A stretch of 64,000 bases of DNA from Medicago truncatula (GCF_003473485.1 NC_053042.1:5417501-5481500), one strand, 5' to 3'; positions 11,761 to 23,740 are shown, counted from the stretch's first letter. Notes: generated by a model from the letters alone, not told the origin. Translations and numbers: made by a program.

Positions 11761-13929
11761 TGAACCACCGCGGCAACAACCATCCTTACCGGAGAACCAC
11801 CACCAAATTTCTTTGATCTTCACCGCACAAATAAAAGATAATTGTATATTATTCACCAACAAATTCTTCACATTACAACAAGATTCAAATTCATATTCTT
11901 TATTTGGATGAGACGTGTTCAAATGAAAGCAAATAACGCATTACGTAAATTGTTTTGCCTTCCAATTATTGCAGTAGTTCTTGTTTCAAACCATGACATT
12001 GTTCATTTGTTTTCAGACTTGACTGCAAACATTATTAAGTATTAAGTACATAAAGCAAGTTGGTTAACTTATAGTGGTTAGCATTAAGAAATGGTAGGTC
12101 CATTCTTCCAGCTATTAGACAGAAATAATGGCATAGCAAACAAGTTTACTACTAGTTGGAGAAGCTATCACTCAAACGTCTCAAATCTCAATTATTGGAC
12201 CATTTCTTGTCTATTCAGAAATTCATCTTCTTCTTTTTAACTTTTAACTACTAATGACTATTATCAACAGTGTCTTAGCAACTCTGATTTAACCACTGCC
12301 TTTACATACAGTTTATAGGTTACAAATTTACAATTTTGCACAGTTCTTTACGGATATATAGGGTGACACAATATGAAACTTGATTATCTTTCAATTTTTG
12401 GATAAAGAGAATTTTTAAATATATTCAATCCAATGAGCATGATTTTAAATTGTAATATTTAGTCGCATTTGAAATTCGCGGTGGCAATATCTTTTGTCTC
12501 TACAAGACCACAACATTTGTTCACAATTTTTTCAATTTTGGGCGAAATAAGATATCCCGACAGAAATCATATTACAATGTAATAGATATTCATTTAGTAG
12601 AATCAACCTCTTTCAACAAATATTTTTCTTTACACATTGTACATGAATCTAACTTAAGAAGAAAAAAAATATATAATTTTCACAATATCAATAATCACAC
12701 GATATAATTGCAACTATGATTGTGACCACAATTTTTTTAAAGAAAATAAGGCATGCAAAGATATCATTATAGGGCAAGAAATCCCAACTATTTTACTTAT
12801 ATAAAACCTTTTCAACAACAACAAGTGTTTCTTTTAATAAAAAACCTATGCAGATTGATAATGTCTCTGTTGTGCTGTTGGATAACCTTATCTTGCTTAT
12901 ATTATAGCTATTTAAAAAATTTCAGGAATGAGCTTTTTCTTGAAGACTTCTTTTGAGAACAAAATGAGTGAATTGTAGGTACAAAATGCATATATAAATA
13001 GTATTTGTCTTAGCTTGTCCTTGTTGTTTCTCCTTTACCTGGTTAAATAATTGAAAGAGTCATATAGTCATCATTTCACACGCCCAACCATAGTTCTCAA
13101 AAAGCAAAAGAATCCCCCCTCCTTTTTTTTTCTTCTCTATGATTGAGTGCAGTGTACCACTAAATTTTCTTAATTCAAAAGAATAGTATACGGATGAGAT
13201 AACCTATTTGGGGTTGGCCTAGTCGTTCAAACTTCTCTTAACAATAGGTCCACAATATGAAATCAGCCACTTTAATTCTGCCGGTTAGATATTAAGGACT
13301 ACATGACAAATTTTCATCAAAATGGAGAGTTTCATATATTTTGGAGATTAATTATTTGAAATTTGTTTTGGATCCTAGTACTATTTTATTAAACTTAAAT
13401 AAACATGAAATTTTAAAATGAAATTATTATTTTTTCTTTATAAAAAGTAGTAGAAACAAGTACTCCACTGATATCCTACCTCCAATTATTTGCAGCCGCA
13501 TGTATAGTAGTTATCATTAAACATCAAATTTTTTGAAAAAGAAGGCAAAGAAAGTAGCAACACTACTTTACTGGTTGTCCCTCAAAGACATTGACCACCT
13601 ATAATTGCTCCACTTCAGCAAAATTAAAAAATCCTTACTTTTTATAATTTGTTACATTTTCACACCGAAATTAATTGTTTAATGAGCTCTAATTACCGAT
13701 GAATTGTTCAGAAGAATTCGAGTTGATACTCTGAATCGATAAAACAAAACAAAAAAGAATCTTCATCAATCATACACACTCAACAGTTCCAATCCACAGG
13801 TTCCAAATCAACAATAAATACCACACAACACATACATTTTCATATCCCAGAATCAAAACCAAAAAAAGCCATAGATTCATACACTGTCTCAATAACCATT
13901 TCATTCACAGAACTTTGGTGACAACCTTA
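11761..13929. other. Intergenic region and subtilase promoter/leader
   Basis: AT-rich and non-coding as far as can be seen. The last 200 bp (from about 13740) are A/C-rich and contain aataaatacc at about 13814, so they probably hold the subtilase promoter and 5' UTR. No other element is supported. Confidence 0.45.
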
Positions 13930-16227
13930 ATGATGCAGATTCTCAAGTCTCTTCAAATTGTTCTGCTGCTAATATTCTGCAGTAGACACATAACAGCACA
14001 AACCAAAAACACATACATAATTCACATGGACAAATCCACCATGCCAGAAACATTCACTGATCACCTTAACTGGTTCGATACATCGCTAAAATCAGTATCA
14101 GAAACAGCAGAGATTCTATACACATACAAACACATAGCTCATGGATACTCCACAAGACTAACTAACCAAGAAGCCGAAACACTTTCAAAACAGCCCGGAA
14201 TTCTCGATGTTATACCTGAACTCAGATACCAACTTCACACAACAAGAACACCACAGTTCCTTGGTTTGCCAAAAACAAACACTCTTTTACCTCACTCTAG
14301 ACAACAAAGTCAAGTAATCATTGGTATTCTTGACACTGGTATATGGCCAGAGCTAAAAAGCTTAGATGACACAGGACTAGGTCCAATACCAAGTAATTGG
14401 AAAGGTGTATGTGAAACTGGTAACAACATGAATTCATCACACTGCAACAAAAAACTCATAGGTGCAAGGTTTTTCTTAAAAGGGTATGAAGCAGCACTTG
14501 GTCCAATAGATGAAACAACAGAATCAAAATCAGCTAGAGATGATGATGGACATGGAAGTCACACATTAACAACAGCAGCAGGTTCTGTTGTAGCAGAAGC
14601 TAGCTTATTTGGTTTAGCTTCTGGTACAGCAAGAGGCATGGCTACTGAAGCGCGTGTCGCAGCTTACAAGGTGTGCTGGCTTAGTGGTTGTTTCACTTCA
14701 GACATAGCTGCTGGAATGGATAAAGCTATAGAAGATGGTGTTAACATCTTATCTATGTCAATTGGTGGTAGCATAATGGATTACTACAGAGACATAATTG
14801 CAATTGGTGCTTTCACAGCAATGTCTCATGGAATTCTAGTTTCATCTTCAGCAGGAAATGGTGGACCAAGTGCTGAAAGCTTGTCAAATGTAGCACCATG
14901 GATAACAACTGTTGGTGCCGGAACAATTGACCGCGATTTTCCTAGTTATATAACACTTGGAAATGGAAAAACTTACACTGGTGCATCACTTTACAATGGA
15001 AAACCTTCATCTGATTCATTGCTTCCAGTTGTTTATGCAGGAAATGTTAGTGAATCCTCAGTTGGGTATCTTTGTATACCTGATTCTTTAACAAGTTCAA
15101 AAGTTTTAGGTAAAATTGTGATATGTGAAAGAGGTGGAAACTCAAGAGTTGAAAAGGGTCTTGTTGTAAAAAATGCTGGTGGAGTTGGAATGATTTTGGT
15201 AAACAATGAAGCATATGGTGAAGAGTTAATTGCTGATTCTCATCTTCTACCAGCAGCAGCATTGGGTCAAAAATCAAGCACTGTTTTAAAAGACTACGTT
15301 TTTACTACGAAAAATCCAAGAGCTAAACTTGTTTTTGGGGGCACACACTTACAAGTTCAACCTTCACCAGTGGTAGCAGCATTCAGTTCAAGAGGACCAA
15401 ATAGTTTAACACCAAAGATTCTCAAACCGGATTTAATAGCTCCAGGTGTAAACATTTTAGCCGGTTGGACCGGTGCAGTTGGTCCAACCGGCTTAGCTCT
15501 TGATAAGAGGCACGTGAATTTCAACATTATATCGGGAACTTCCATGTCATGTCCTCACGCGAGTGGTTTAGCTGCTATAGTTAAAGGTGCTTACCCCGAA
15601 TGGAGCCCTGCTGCTATACGGTCAGCACTAATGACCACAGCATACACCTCGTACAAAAATGGACAAACAATTGTAGATGTTGCAACCGGGAAACCGGCTA
15701 CTCCCTTTGATTTTGGATCCGGACACGTGGATCCTGTATCTGCCCTTGATCCTGGTCTTGTTTATGACATCAACGTCGATGACTATCTTGGATTTTTTTG
15801 TGCCTTAAACTACACGTCATATCAGATCAAACTGGCTGCAAGGAGAGAGTTTACTTGTGATGCAAGGAAGAAATACAGGGTTGAAGATTTTAACTATCCT
15901 TCTTTTGCTGTTGCTTTGGAAACTGCTTCGGGAATTGGTGGTGGTTCAAATAAACCGATAATTGTTGAATACAATAGGGTTCTTACGAATGTGGGAGCTC
16001 CAGGAACGTATAATGCTACGGTGGTGTTGTCATCGGTAGATTCTTCGTCGGTGAAGGTTGTTGTGGAACCAGAGACTATTAGTTTTAAGGAGGTGTATGA
16101 GAAGAAGGGTTATAAAGTGAGGTTCATTTGTGGCTCAATGCCTTCTGGAACTAAGAGTTTCGGTTATTTGGAATGGAATGATGGGAAGCATAAGGTTGGG
16201 AGTCCAATTGCATTTAGTTGGACTTGA
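13930..16227 (+). CDS. Subtilisin-like serine protease, SBT1 clade (SBT1.7/ARA12-like), intronless
   Basis: A single-exon gene of 765 residues. The first ATG is at 13930, and an equally plausible one follows immediately at 13933. The signal peptide is about residues 1-24 (hydrophobic LQIVLLLIF). The inhibitor I9 prodomain is about 27-108. The catalytic triad is Asp135 in GILDTGIWPE, His208 in DDGHGSH and Ser538 in GTSMSCPH; the oxyanion Asn310 is in SAGNGGPS. A protease-associated domain is inserted between about 340 and 480, and a fibronectin-III-like C-terminal domain begins at about 655. Length and lack of introns fit SBT1 proteases, which are secreted to the apoplast and process cell-wall proteins or peptide hormones. 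His208 is kept, but the surrounding residues (HGSHTLTTAAGS) depart from the usual HGTHT(A/S)STAAG. The substrate cannot be inferred. Confidence 0.95.
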   Translation: MMQILKSLQIVLLLIFCSRHITAQTKNTYIIHMDKSTMPETFTDHLNWFDTSLKSVSETAEILYTYKHIAHGYSTRLTNQEAETLSKQPGILDVIPELRYQLHTTRTPQFLGLPKTNTLLPHSRQQSQVIIGILDTGIWPELKSLDDTGLGPIPSNWKGVCETGNNMNSSHCNKKLIGARFFLKGYEAALGPIDETTESKSARDDDGHGSHTLTTAAGSVVAEASLFGLASGTARGMATEARVAAYKVCWLSGCFTSDIAAGMDKAIEDGVNILSMSIGGSIMDYYRDIIAIGAFTAMSHGILVSSSAGNGGPSAESLSNVAPWITTVGAGTIDRDFPSYITLGNGKTYTGASLYNGKPSSDSLLPVVYAGNVSESSVGYLCIPDSLTSSKVLGKIVICERGGNSRVEKGLVVKNAGGVGMILVNNEAYGEELIADSHLLPAAALGQKSSTVLKDYVFTTKNPRAKLVFGGTHLQVQPSPVVAAFSSRGPNSLTPKILKPDLIAPGVNILAGWTGAVGPTGLALDKRHVNFNIISGTSMSCPHASGLAAIVKGAYPEWSPAAIRSALMTTAYTSYKNGQTIVDVATGKPATPFDFGSGHVDPVSALDPGLVYDINVDDYLGFFCALNYTSYQIKLAARREFTCDARKKYRVEDFNYPSFAVALETASGIGGGSNKPIIVEYNRVLTNVGAPGTYNATVVLSSVDSSSVKVVVEPETISFKEVYEKKGYKVRFICGSMPSGTKSFGYLEWNDGKHKVGSPIAFSWT

Positions 16228-16229
16228 GA

Positions 16230-16407
16230 TTTGTGATATATGAAGCACAGACACTCCTCGGATTAGATGTGTGCGTGTCCGACATCGACACGACACCGAC
16301 ACTTTTAATTACACTGAATTATGTTATTTTCTTAAATTATTAGCGGTGTCGGCGTGTTAGTGTCCGTGTCGTGTCCGGATCTGTATACGTGCCTCATAGT
16401 TTGTGAT
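16230..16407. mobile_element. hAT-type MITE in the subtilase 3' UTR, 8-bp target-site duplication
   Basis: The octamer tttgtgat is repeated at 16230-16237 and 16400-16407. The 162-bp element between has terminal inverted repeats TATGARGCAC and sub-terminal gtgtcg/cgacac repeats that can fold into a hairpin. It starts about 10 bp after the subtilase stop codon, so it is probably transcribed as part of the 3' UTR. Confidence 0.75.
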
Positions 16408-17702
16408 GTTGTTTATGGGCTGAAACTAACTACTGATGGGCTTTGGAATACTTGCAAATACGGCCCATGAAAGTTGCTCTTGTAACGGAACAAAACAGAG
16501 TGAAGGGATTGTGAAAGTGTTGTGTCTCTTTGCTGTTTCTCTTTGTTATTAGGCAAAAGGTGGAAATGAACACTGATAAGGAATTATAATTCTTGTACAT
16601 GAACAAAACTATGTAAATGTGTAATGGCTCATCTCCAGTGTAATAGTTGCTTTGAATTGTGTATTCTATCTTCTCATGCAATTATATAGTCCTATATTTA
16701 CTGCGTTATATCCAATGTTGACTTATCTAACTTTTGCATGATTTGTTAGTAGTAAAGAAAAATCAAGTGAGTAACGCTGACCTTCTAAAAAGAAAGTTAT
16801 GTATAGCTGACCAAAACTTAATCTTCACAAATATATTTCTATGTTTTGGTAAACCAAATGTATGATATGTGTGCAATTGCTCGATCAAACTCCGAATTAA
16901 ATGGTTAAATAACTAAATATCTACCGATTTTTCTTTTTGATATTTTTCTTAAAAAAAAACATCAATCATATAAACAAGGAATCAACGCGCCGGTTCCGGG
17001 GGCCTTATTAGGAACAATGATGGTTTCTTCATCTCTGGTTTTTCAGGTCATATTGCCCATTCGGATGACATTCTTCTTGCTGAATTATATGTCATTCTTA
17101 CAGGTTTGCAGATGGTTAGAAACTTGAACATAGTTGATTTTGTGTGCTATTCTGACTCCCGCCATTATGTCAGCCTCATCAACGGGCCTGCCATGCAATA
17201 TCATGTTTATGCTACTCTAATTCAAGACATTAAGGATCCATGGACTATCATGTTTACAGCGGGCCTGCCATGAAATATCATGTTTAAGGATCTAGTTCGG
17301 CTAGGAAACACTTCTATCTTGCATACTCTTCGTGAGGGTAATCAATGCGCTAACTTTCTTGCTAAGTTGGAAGCTCCCATGGACTCGGCTTTGTCTAACC
17401 ATGCCACCCCTCCCGACGGACTGGTACCTCTCCTAAGGGATGATGCTTGAGGAACTTTCTTCCCTCACAGCTAGTTTTTGTTTTTGCCCTCTTGTGTTTG
17501 TTTTTCTCTTCTCTTTTTATCCCTTGTAACTGAAGTGAAAGAAATAGTCACAAGAAAGGGGGGTTTTGAATTGCGACCCTTTTAAAATTTAGTCCTTCAA
17601 CTTAAATAAGTATATATATACTCAAGAAGGTTCTTGGTAAATGTTATTCTAACAAGATTAGAGTATTATATATATATATATATATACAATTGATTTATAC
17701 AC

Positions 17703-18139
17703 GACCAAAATGTTCTGGATTAAATAAACCTTAAATGATTAAATAGTTTTGACAAGGATCAGAATGATCTGGAGAATGATTATATAAGTCGAATGAGAAA
17801 AATGATATTAAGCTAAAATGTGAAAACTATTTTATCGAGGACCAGAACGTTATGGAGAATGATTAATATAAAAGCAGAATGATAAAACAATATTAAGTTA
17901 TTTTAACACGGACCAGAATGTTCTGGAGAATGATTAATATAAGACAGAATGATAAAACAATATTATAAGCTGAATTTAAACTTTAGTTAAATATTTTTGC
18001 AGTTGTTTTATCTTGGACCAGAATGTTCTGGAGGCAGTTAATATTGAATAAAATAATACAACAATATTAATGATTAATTTGGGACAAGAGAACTCTAGAT
18101 TAATTTGGTTGTGATTAATTAAGACCAGAATATTCTGGA
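17703..18139. repeat. Six dispersed ccagaatgttctgg-type palindromes
   Basis: Near-palindromes of the form gaccagaatgttctggag occur at about 17703, 17757, 17839, 17911, 18016 and 18123, 54-107 bp apart. Some are followed by the same aatgattaatataa context. The core GAAnnTTC matches a minimal heat-shock-element unit. They lie in the left part of the TG...CA element. Confidence 0.65.
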
Positions 18140-19805
18140 GATTAATAAATATTAATATGAGTGTGATAGTGTGTGTATATTATGTAGCTTTAAATAAAAG
18201 AGAAAGGGAAGAAGAATAACACAGGAGAATTATCCTGGTTCACCAAACCCGGCTACTTCCAGTCCCCACACCTCGTGTGAGATTATCCACTATAGTTGTC
18301 TTGCTAACAGAAACTTCTAACTAGCACTATAAGGTCTTGATCACACCAGATCAGTCTGTTACACCCTATATTATAAACCTCAGCAGACTTCTACAATTCT
18401 TTGCTTTCGCACAAGAAAGGTTGTTACAATTCTTTCTCAAACTATCGTTACGGATAGACTTAAGAATTACAATACACTTTGTATGAGAGATGGGTTTGGG
18501 ATCGAATTTACACTCAACTCGTGTTTGAGGGTATGATGATATGAACACACGCAGAATATGTGATCCACAAATCTGTTATGAGCTAGAGTGTGTTATAGAT
18601 GAAGAGATTATGATATTTGCACTTAAAAGTGGATTATGGTTAAAATCAATCTCATAGCCTCAAAGGCTTCTCAACTCATGTTTGAGATTTCGATGAACAA
18701 ACTCTTGATATTGATCAAAGATATAGTGAGAGAGTTGGAGTTTGTTTGTATGTGAAGAACTTTGTAAGTGAATGATATTTTTGCACTTGAGAGATGATTT
18801 CTTTGTATTGTAAGTTCTTAATTTGATGCTTCATAGCTTTCCTCTATTTATAGACTTTGAGATGCTTGCTGCCCACTTAAAAATCCAGCCATCTTTTGCT
18901 TTAATTTGAAATACATTTTACGCTCTAAACACTTGTTTGATGAAGCCAAGAGACTTTTGTGTTTTAAGATTGATCTTGAGAATGTCCAATAATTACAAGG
19001 AGCGAAAGCACACGTTTCTGCAAGCTGTAGCTAGTTGTATGTAGGGCTGGACAAAAAACCAGGAAACTGGCCCAAACTGCCCTACCCGTATTGCCCGAAC
19101 CGCATCGGTCGGGTTAACGGTTAAACCGGGTTGAACGGGTTCGAAGAAATGGGTTTATTTGGTTTGTAGCGGTTCGATTTCGGGTGGACATATCCAGTCC
19201 AACGAAAACCCTAGCCGTCCGACATAAGCCCATTTTATAACAGCCTAACATATATAAGCATAAGTTAATAAGAAAACCCTACTTCATTTCACAAAAACAC
19301 ACAGCCGCTTCTCTCTCAAAGTGAAAGCCTTGTTTCTCCCCTCAATCCATCGATCTATCTCCTTCTCCAGAAATCATCATCCCTTCCATATTCCAGTTAA
19401 ATCATCATCTCTAAGCTTCAAATATCAAATAAAATTTCAAACAAAACCATCAAATTCTTCTGAACTCAAGGTTGCGTGTTCTTCTTCCCCCTTCCTTTTT
19501 GATGAACCGTGTTTTTCTCCTTCCTTTTGCTGAACTTTGGTTCATCTTTTCTCCCTATCATCATCTCTGCCCTTTCACCACACGATTCAAATTAAATTTG
19601 AACAAAACCATGAATCTCAAGCATCATAAGAGAACATTGGTTTATGGGTCTGTACCAGAATCTCAATTACCATGAATCCCAAATTTAGAATTATTATAGG
19701 TCTGTAATGAAGTTGTTTATCCTTTTCTGTTTTTTGATATCAGCAGTAACTGCTACTTCTGTTTTTGCAACAAGGCAGGTTGTGTTGCTTTTGTTTCCTG
19801 ATATG

Positions 19806-20309
19806 AGGTTTGTAACACCCCGTTATCCCAAACAATTAAATAATAAATAAAATAATCAGAGTTCAACAACAAACGGGCATGTCACACTGCTTTTCAAAAT
19901 TTATTAAATAGAAATAAATACTATTTAATAAACATCATTCTTTATAAAACATCAATAATCTGCAGCGGAATATTTTTCAAACATTAAACATCATCATCCA
20001 ACAATAATCCTGGCACAAAGGCCTCAACATAATTATTCATCAAATATTGTTTCAAATGACAATAAAAGGCTCAACGACATGTTTCCAAAATTTGATACAT
20101 AAGGAATGAAAACTATAACAATTATTTCTCATCCCGTTACGTATCAGAGCCCTAGACACTTGAGCCATCACATCTACTACTTTGGATCACCTGCAAGTTA
20201 CCCATAGGAAGGGCAACATTTCCAAGCAAAATGGGTGAGATTCACAAACAACAATAATAGATATATAATTCATCAATTGAATCTAACACCCTAAATATCA
20301 TCAACATTT

Positions 20310-20359
<50 letters not shown>

Positions 20360-21803
20360 CATGATCACATCATTATCAACATATTCAACTTCAATCAATA
20401 GCATGAAAGTACTACTCAATCATCAACAACGATCCATGCAATGACATGACAACACCACTAAGACTCCTCAACAAATGCGACTATGCACATGCATGTGGTA
20501 ACATTTTACAGGGCATAAGCCCTCACCGAATTTGAATGGTTAAAGCATTCACAGGGCATAAGCCCTCACCAATTTGAACGACAAGGCGTTCCAGGACATG
20601 AGCCCTCACCGCTTTATGTTTATGCAATGGACTAAACTTGTGTTTATCTACATACAACTCAACAATCCAGCAACATGCATGATTTATTTAGATATAAGCA
20701 TACATCACAGTCATCAACAAATCATCATAATTAATTCAATAGCTCCAGAAAATAACACAATAAATTATAATCAAGCTCCTACATCAAGTTCATTCATTTC
20801 TATTCAATTACAGAACAAACAGCTTCAGGTATTGGGCAACTCGTCTCGCGAGCACATCTACTCGCTATGGCGAACTCATGAAATGGGTTACTCGCCGTGG
20901 CGAGTACGAGGCGAACGAGAAAAAGGGTGCTCTCGAGAGTTTTGACATTTTTCTCACTAAATCTTCATTTTTAAGCTCCCTATTCATCTTTTTAATCTGA
21001 AAATTGTCCCCGTCCTCTCTAAAAACATTCAGGCACTCAAAACTAACCAACTTATACCTTATAACAACAATCTGAAAATCATGATCTCTCACTCACTTAC
21101 TCGCTATGGCGAGTGGTTCTGCTCGCGGGGCGAGCTATGAAGTTGTTCACTCGAGGCGAGACAAGGCTACTCGCGGGGCGAGCGATGAATGTCTGTACGG
21201 GCAGAATGTAGGTTTTTCCCCAAAAATCCCAATTTTCTCAATTCACTCCCCAAAACAGTTTACAGAAGTGTAATAAAATATTGTATGCAATCTGAACACA
21301 TTCCTAACACTAAAACAATGATTTCTACACTTAATTCACCCAAAAATCAAAGAATCAAACCTAGACCCAAATTCCCAATTTCAACCAGAAACATGTTAAA
21401 CCAAAATCAGAATTACAATCTATACTATTGAAAGTAAACCTCACCCTTACCTTAATTCAGATGAACAAGTTCTACAAAATCTGGTTCTCTTGGCTCTTCT
21501 CCCTTGTTCTTGGTTTTTCTCCCAAAACTTGTTTTACGTGAAACTGCTTATGACTTCTCCTTTTTCCTAACTCCTATTCTTAACTCCCCTTTATTTCATT
21601 TAACTCCCTCTTAATTCTATTAATTCTAATTTAATCCCAAACTCCAAAATAATAATAATTCTCACTTATTCTAATTAATACTACAATAAATCATATAATA
21701 AAATATAACACACCACGTAATCAACAATAATTATTTAAAATCATATAAAAGACTCTAAATAAATCAGAAATAATTAAAATAACGACTAGGGCGTTACAAG
21801 GTT
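19806..21803. mobile_element. Solo LTR (Gypsy-like) with 5-bp duplication, innermost layer
   Basis: The pentamer aggtt occurs at 19806-19810 and 21799-21803. The 1988-bp segment between starts TGTAACACCC and ends GGGCGTTACA, a 10-bp near-perfect inverted repeat with TG...CA ends, as expected for an LTR. The ends resemble chromovirus (Tekay-type) LTRs, which is inference. No internal region or second LTR is present, so it is a solo LTR left by recombination. It contains an (AT)n run at 20312-20357 and several ctcgc...gcgag palindromes. Confidence 0.72.
20312..20357. repeat. (AT)n microsatellite
   Basis: About 46 bp of uninterrupted AT dinucleotides within the solo LTR. Confidence 0.95.
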
Positions 21804-23552
21804 ACTGTGTTTTTGCTTTTTCCTCCTTGCCCCATCTTGTACATCTTGTTTAATTTTGGTGGACATAACATAAGCTGATTAAAAAAAATTGGCCCTTTTT
21901 AGAATTAACCGAGTGAACCCACCCGATTAACCGCTTAATCTGACTTGACAGAAACTGAGTAAACCGACTGTGAATTTGGGCGGAAATGGCTCTATAGTTA
22001 CCAACCATAGGTTTGCGCGGATTGAGGTTTTCGGACCGATTTCCGAACGAAACCGACCAATGTCCAGCCCTAGTTGTATGCGTGAAACAGCTCATTGGAT
22101 ATAGCTTTGATGATGTCGTGTAATGACATTGTGCTTATGTCACAAAAAAGTGCTTTAAGAATTGTTTCTTTTCTCTTAATGGGTTAAAGACCTTTTAAAG
22201 CCAATTTTCAAATCAAGTCATAGTAGGATCTTCCTTAATTTGATGAGACAATTTCACATTAAATTCTTGATGCACATGATTTAATACTTTTCATCAAAAA
22301 GTCCATGCTTATTCTTTTGTACGTAAATGGCTTGTGAAGAAGCTTAAGTGAAGAGAGCTTTCTTGAGATTATTCTTATGAAACATTTTTTCACAAAAATC
22401 ATTAGTAAATAACAAGATGATAATCGTAATATTTTTGTTACATTTTAAAACATCCAATGGGGATGTTTTCTTGTCTTTGTATGTCCATAATGATATTTTT
22501 AGGAACGTGAGAAACCTTTCTCAAAATCACAATTCCTTTGATTGATTTCTACTCTCCAAATCATATCTTGAATAGTGATGAAAGATTCTTGGACCATCAT
22601 AAGTCTTTTATGATAGAACCTCCAAGCATATGATCATGAATTTTCTTCTTTGATATTTCTCCAAACAATATCATTAATGAGTGAATTAATAAATAACTTA
22701 TTCATGAATTGGTTTCTCTTCAAAGTTGATTCTAATCATTTTGATGAAATGATGAGACTGATTTCGAGTGTAATATGCATCCTCATCATGAGAACATTCT
22801 TTCATCGGAGTTGATAATGTTCTCTTCTATGACAATATATTCTTCGTTAATTAACCTTGAATTATTTTGTTGGTGATGCGATTTATCTCATAATTTCTCT
22901 TGGTGATTGCACACAATGTTTCTTGTCCATTGAGTATCTTTGAGATGTTTTAGTTTAGGAATGTCTTTTCTTCCTTGATACTTTTAAGGCATTGTTGAAA
23001 ACCATGTGGTGAGAATGATGAATCAATTACTCAAAAAGTTCACCTTCTTGTTGAATCTTCATTCAACACTCATTTGATTCAAACAATATTTTTTTTATAT
23101 CTTCTTTGAGCTTGTGATACTACTGCTTTGGTATTCTTCCAATGAGTATATAAATGCACTTGTAAGAGACTTCTTTCTTGACAACTTATGTGAAAAGACT
23201 CAAGTACAAAAATCAGTAGATCACCATTCATAAAACTTATGTTTATTCCATAAGGTTTATTATCATTAAAATATTTATCAAAAAGATTTTTGTTTTAACA
23301 GTAACAAAAAAGATAATAAACAAGGAATCAACACCTTATGCCAATATTGCAAATTGCAATGGTATTGTAAATGAAACATAAATTCTTCTAAATGAAAAAC
23401 TGCTTATGAATTGTGATAACGACACAATCAATTATCAATATCTTACCCCTTCAAAAAATTATTATCCAAACCTTAAGATTTTTTTCCTAAATCAAATACC
23501 TTATGAAAACTTGTCTCTGCCTTATTATTATAATAAAATAACTCTTAGATGA

Positions 23553-23740
23553 TAACGAAAAGAGAAATTATATTTGTACAACTTTTTGACAACTTTTTCT
23601 CTCATACTCACATGATGTTGTTATCCTCTCTCTTCCTTTTTTTCTCTTCATTGTTTTTAGCCAATCAAAAGAGAGAAAAACAAAGTTGTCACCAAAGTTG
23701 TAATTAAATGGATGTACAAATATCATTGCTCTAACGAAAA
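23553..23740. mobile_element. Mutator-type MITE with 9-bp target-site duplication (copy 2)
   Basis: The nonamer taacgaaaa is repeated at 23553-23561 and 23732-23740. The 170-bp element has inverted ends GAGAAATTATATTTGTACA and GAGCAATGATATTTGTACA. It is the same family as 7721-7883 but inverted. Confidence 0.8.

Larger units (their letters stand above)
19034..22080. mobile_element. Non-autonomous hAT-like element with 8-bp duplication, third layer
   Basis: The octamer gttgtatg is repeated at 19034-19041 and 22073-22080. The ends are inverted repeats: tagggctggacaaaaaacc at the left and gtccagccctag-type at the right, with further gguuu-type cggtt/aaccg motifs inside each end. The element spans 19042-22072; without the inner LTR it is about 1.04 kb and has no transposase. 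A leader-like pyrimidine-rich region lies at 19290-19480. Confidence 0.75.
17526..23306. mobile_element. LTR-type element (TG...CA) with 5-bp target-site duplication, second layer
   Basis: The pentamer gtaac occurs at 17526-17530 and 23302-23306, flanking a segment that begins TGAAGTG and ends TTTTAACA. Without the inner hAT element it is about 2.7 kb. No gag/pol coding region was recognised and no internal pair of LTRs was seen, so it is most likely a solo LTR or an LTR-derived non-autonomous element. It contains several ccagaatgttctgg palindromes in its left third (17703-18139) and an AT microsatellite at about 17668. Confidence 0.55.
16970..23333 (+). mobile_element. 5'-truncated LINE fragment split by later insertions (outermost layer of nest)
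   Basis: The 17-bp repeat ataaacaaggaatcaac occurs at 16970-16986 and 23317-23333. LINE sequence occupies 16987-17530 and resumes for a few bases (aaaaaag tail) at 23307-23316. The left part encodes a decayed RNase-H-like domain (GLIRNNDGFFISGFSGHIAH, LLAELYVILTGLQMV), ends in a Cys-poor tail, and has a 3' UTR leading to ttgtaac. Removing the inner element restores ttgtaacaaaaaag, a typical LINE 3' end. The LINE itself is about 550 bp. Confidence 0.7.

Noticed and set aside
20574-20945. 123-codon frame
   Set aside because: Entirely within the solo LTR and ends in its palindromic region; no domain.
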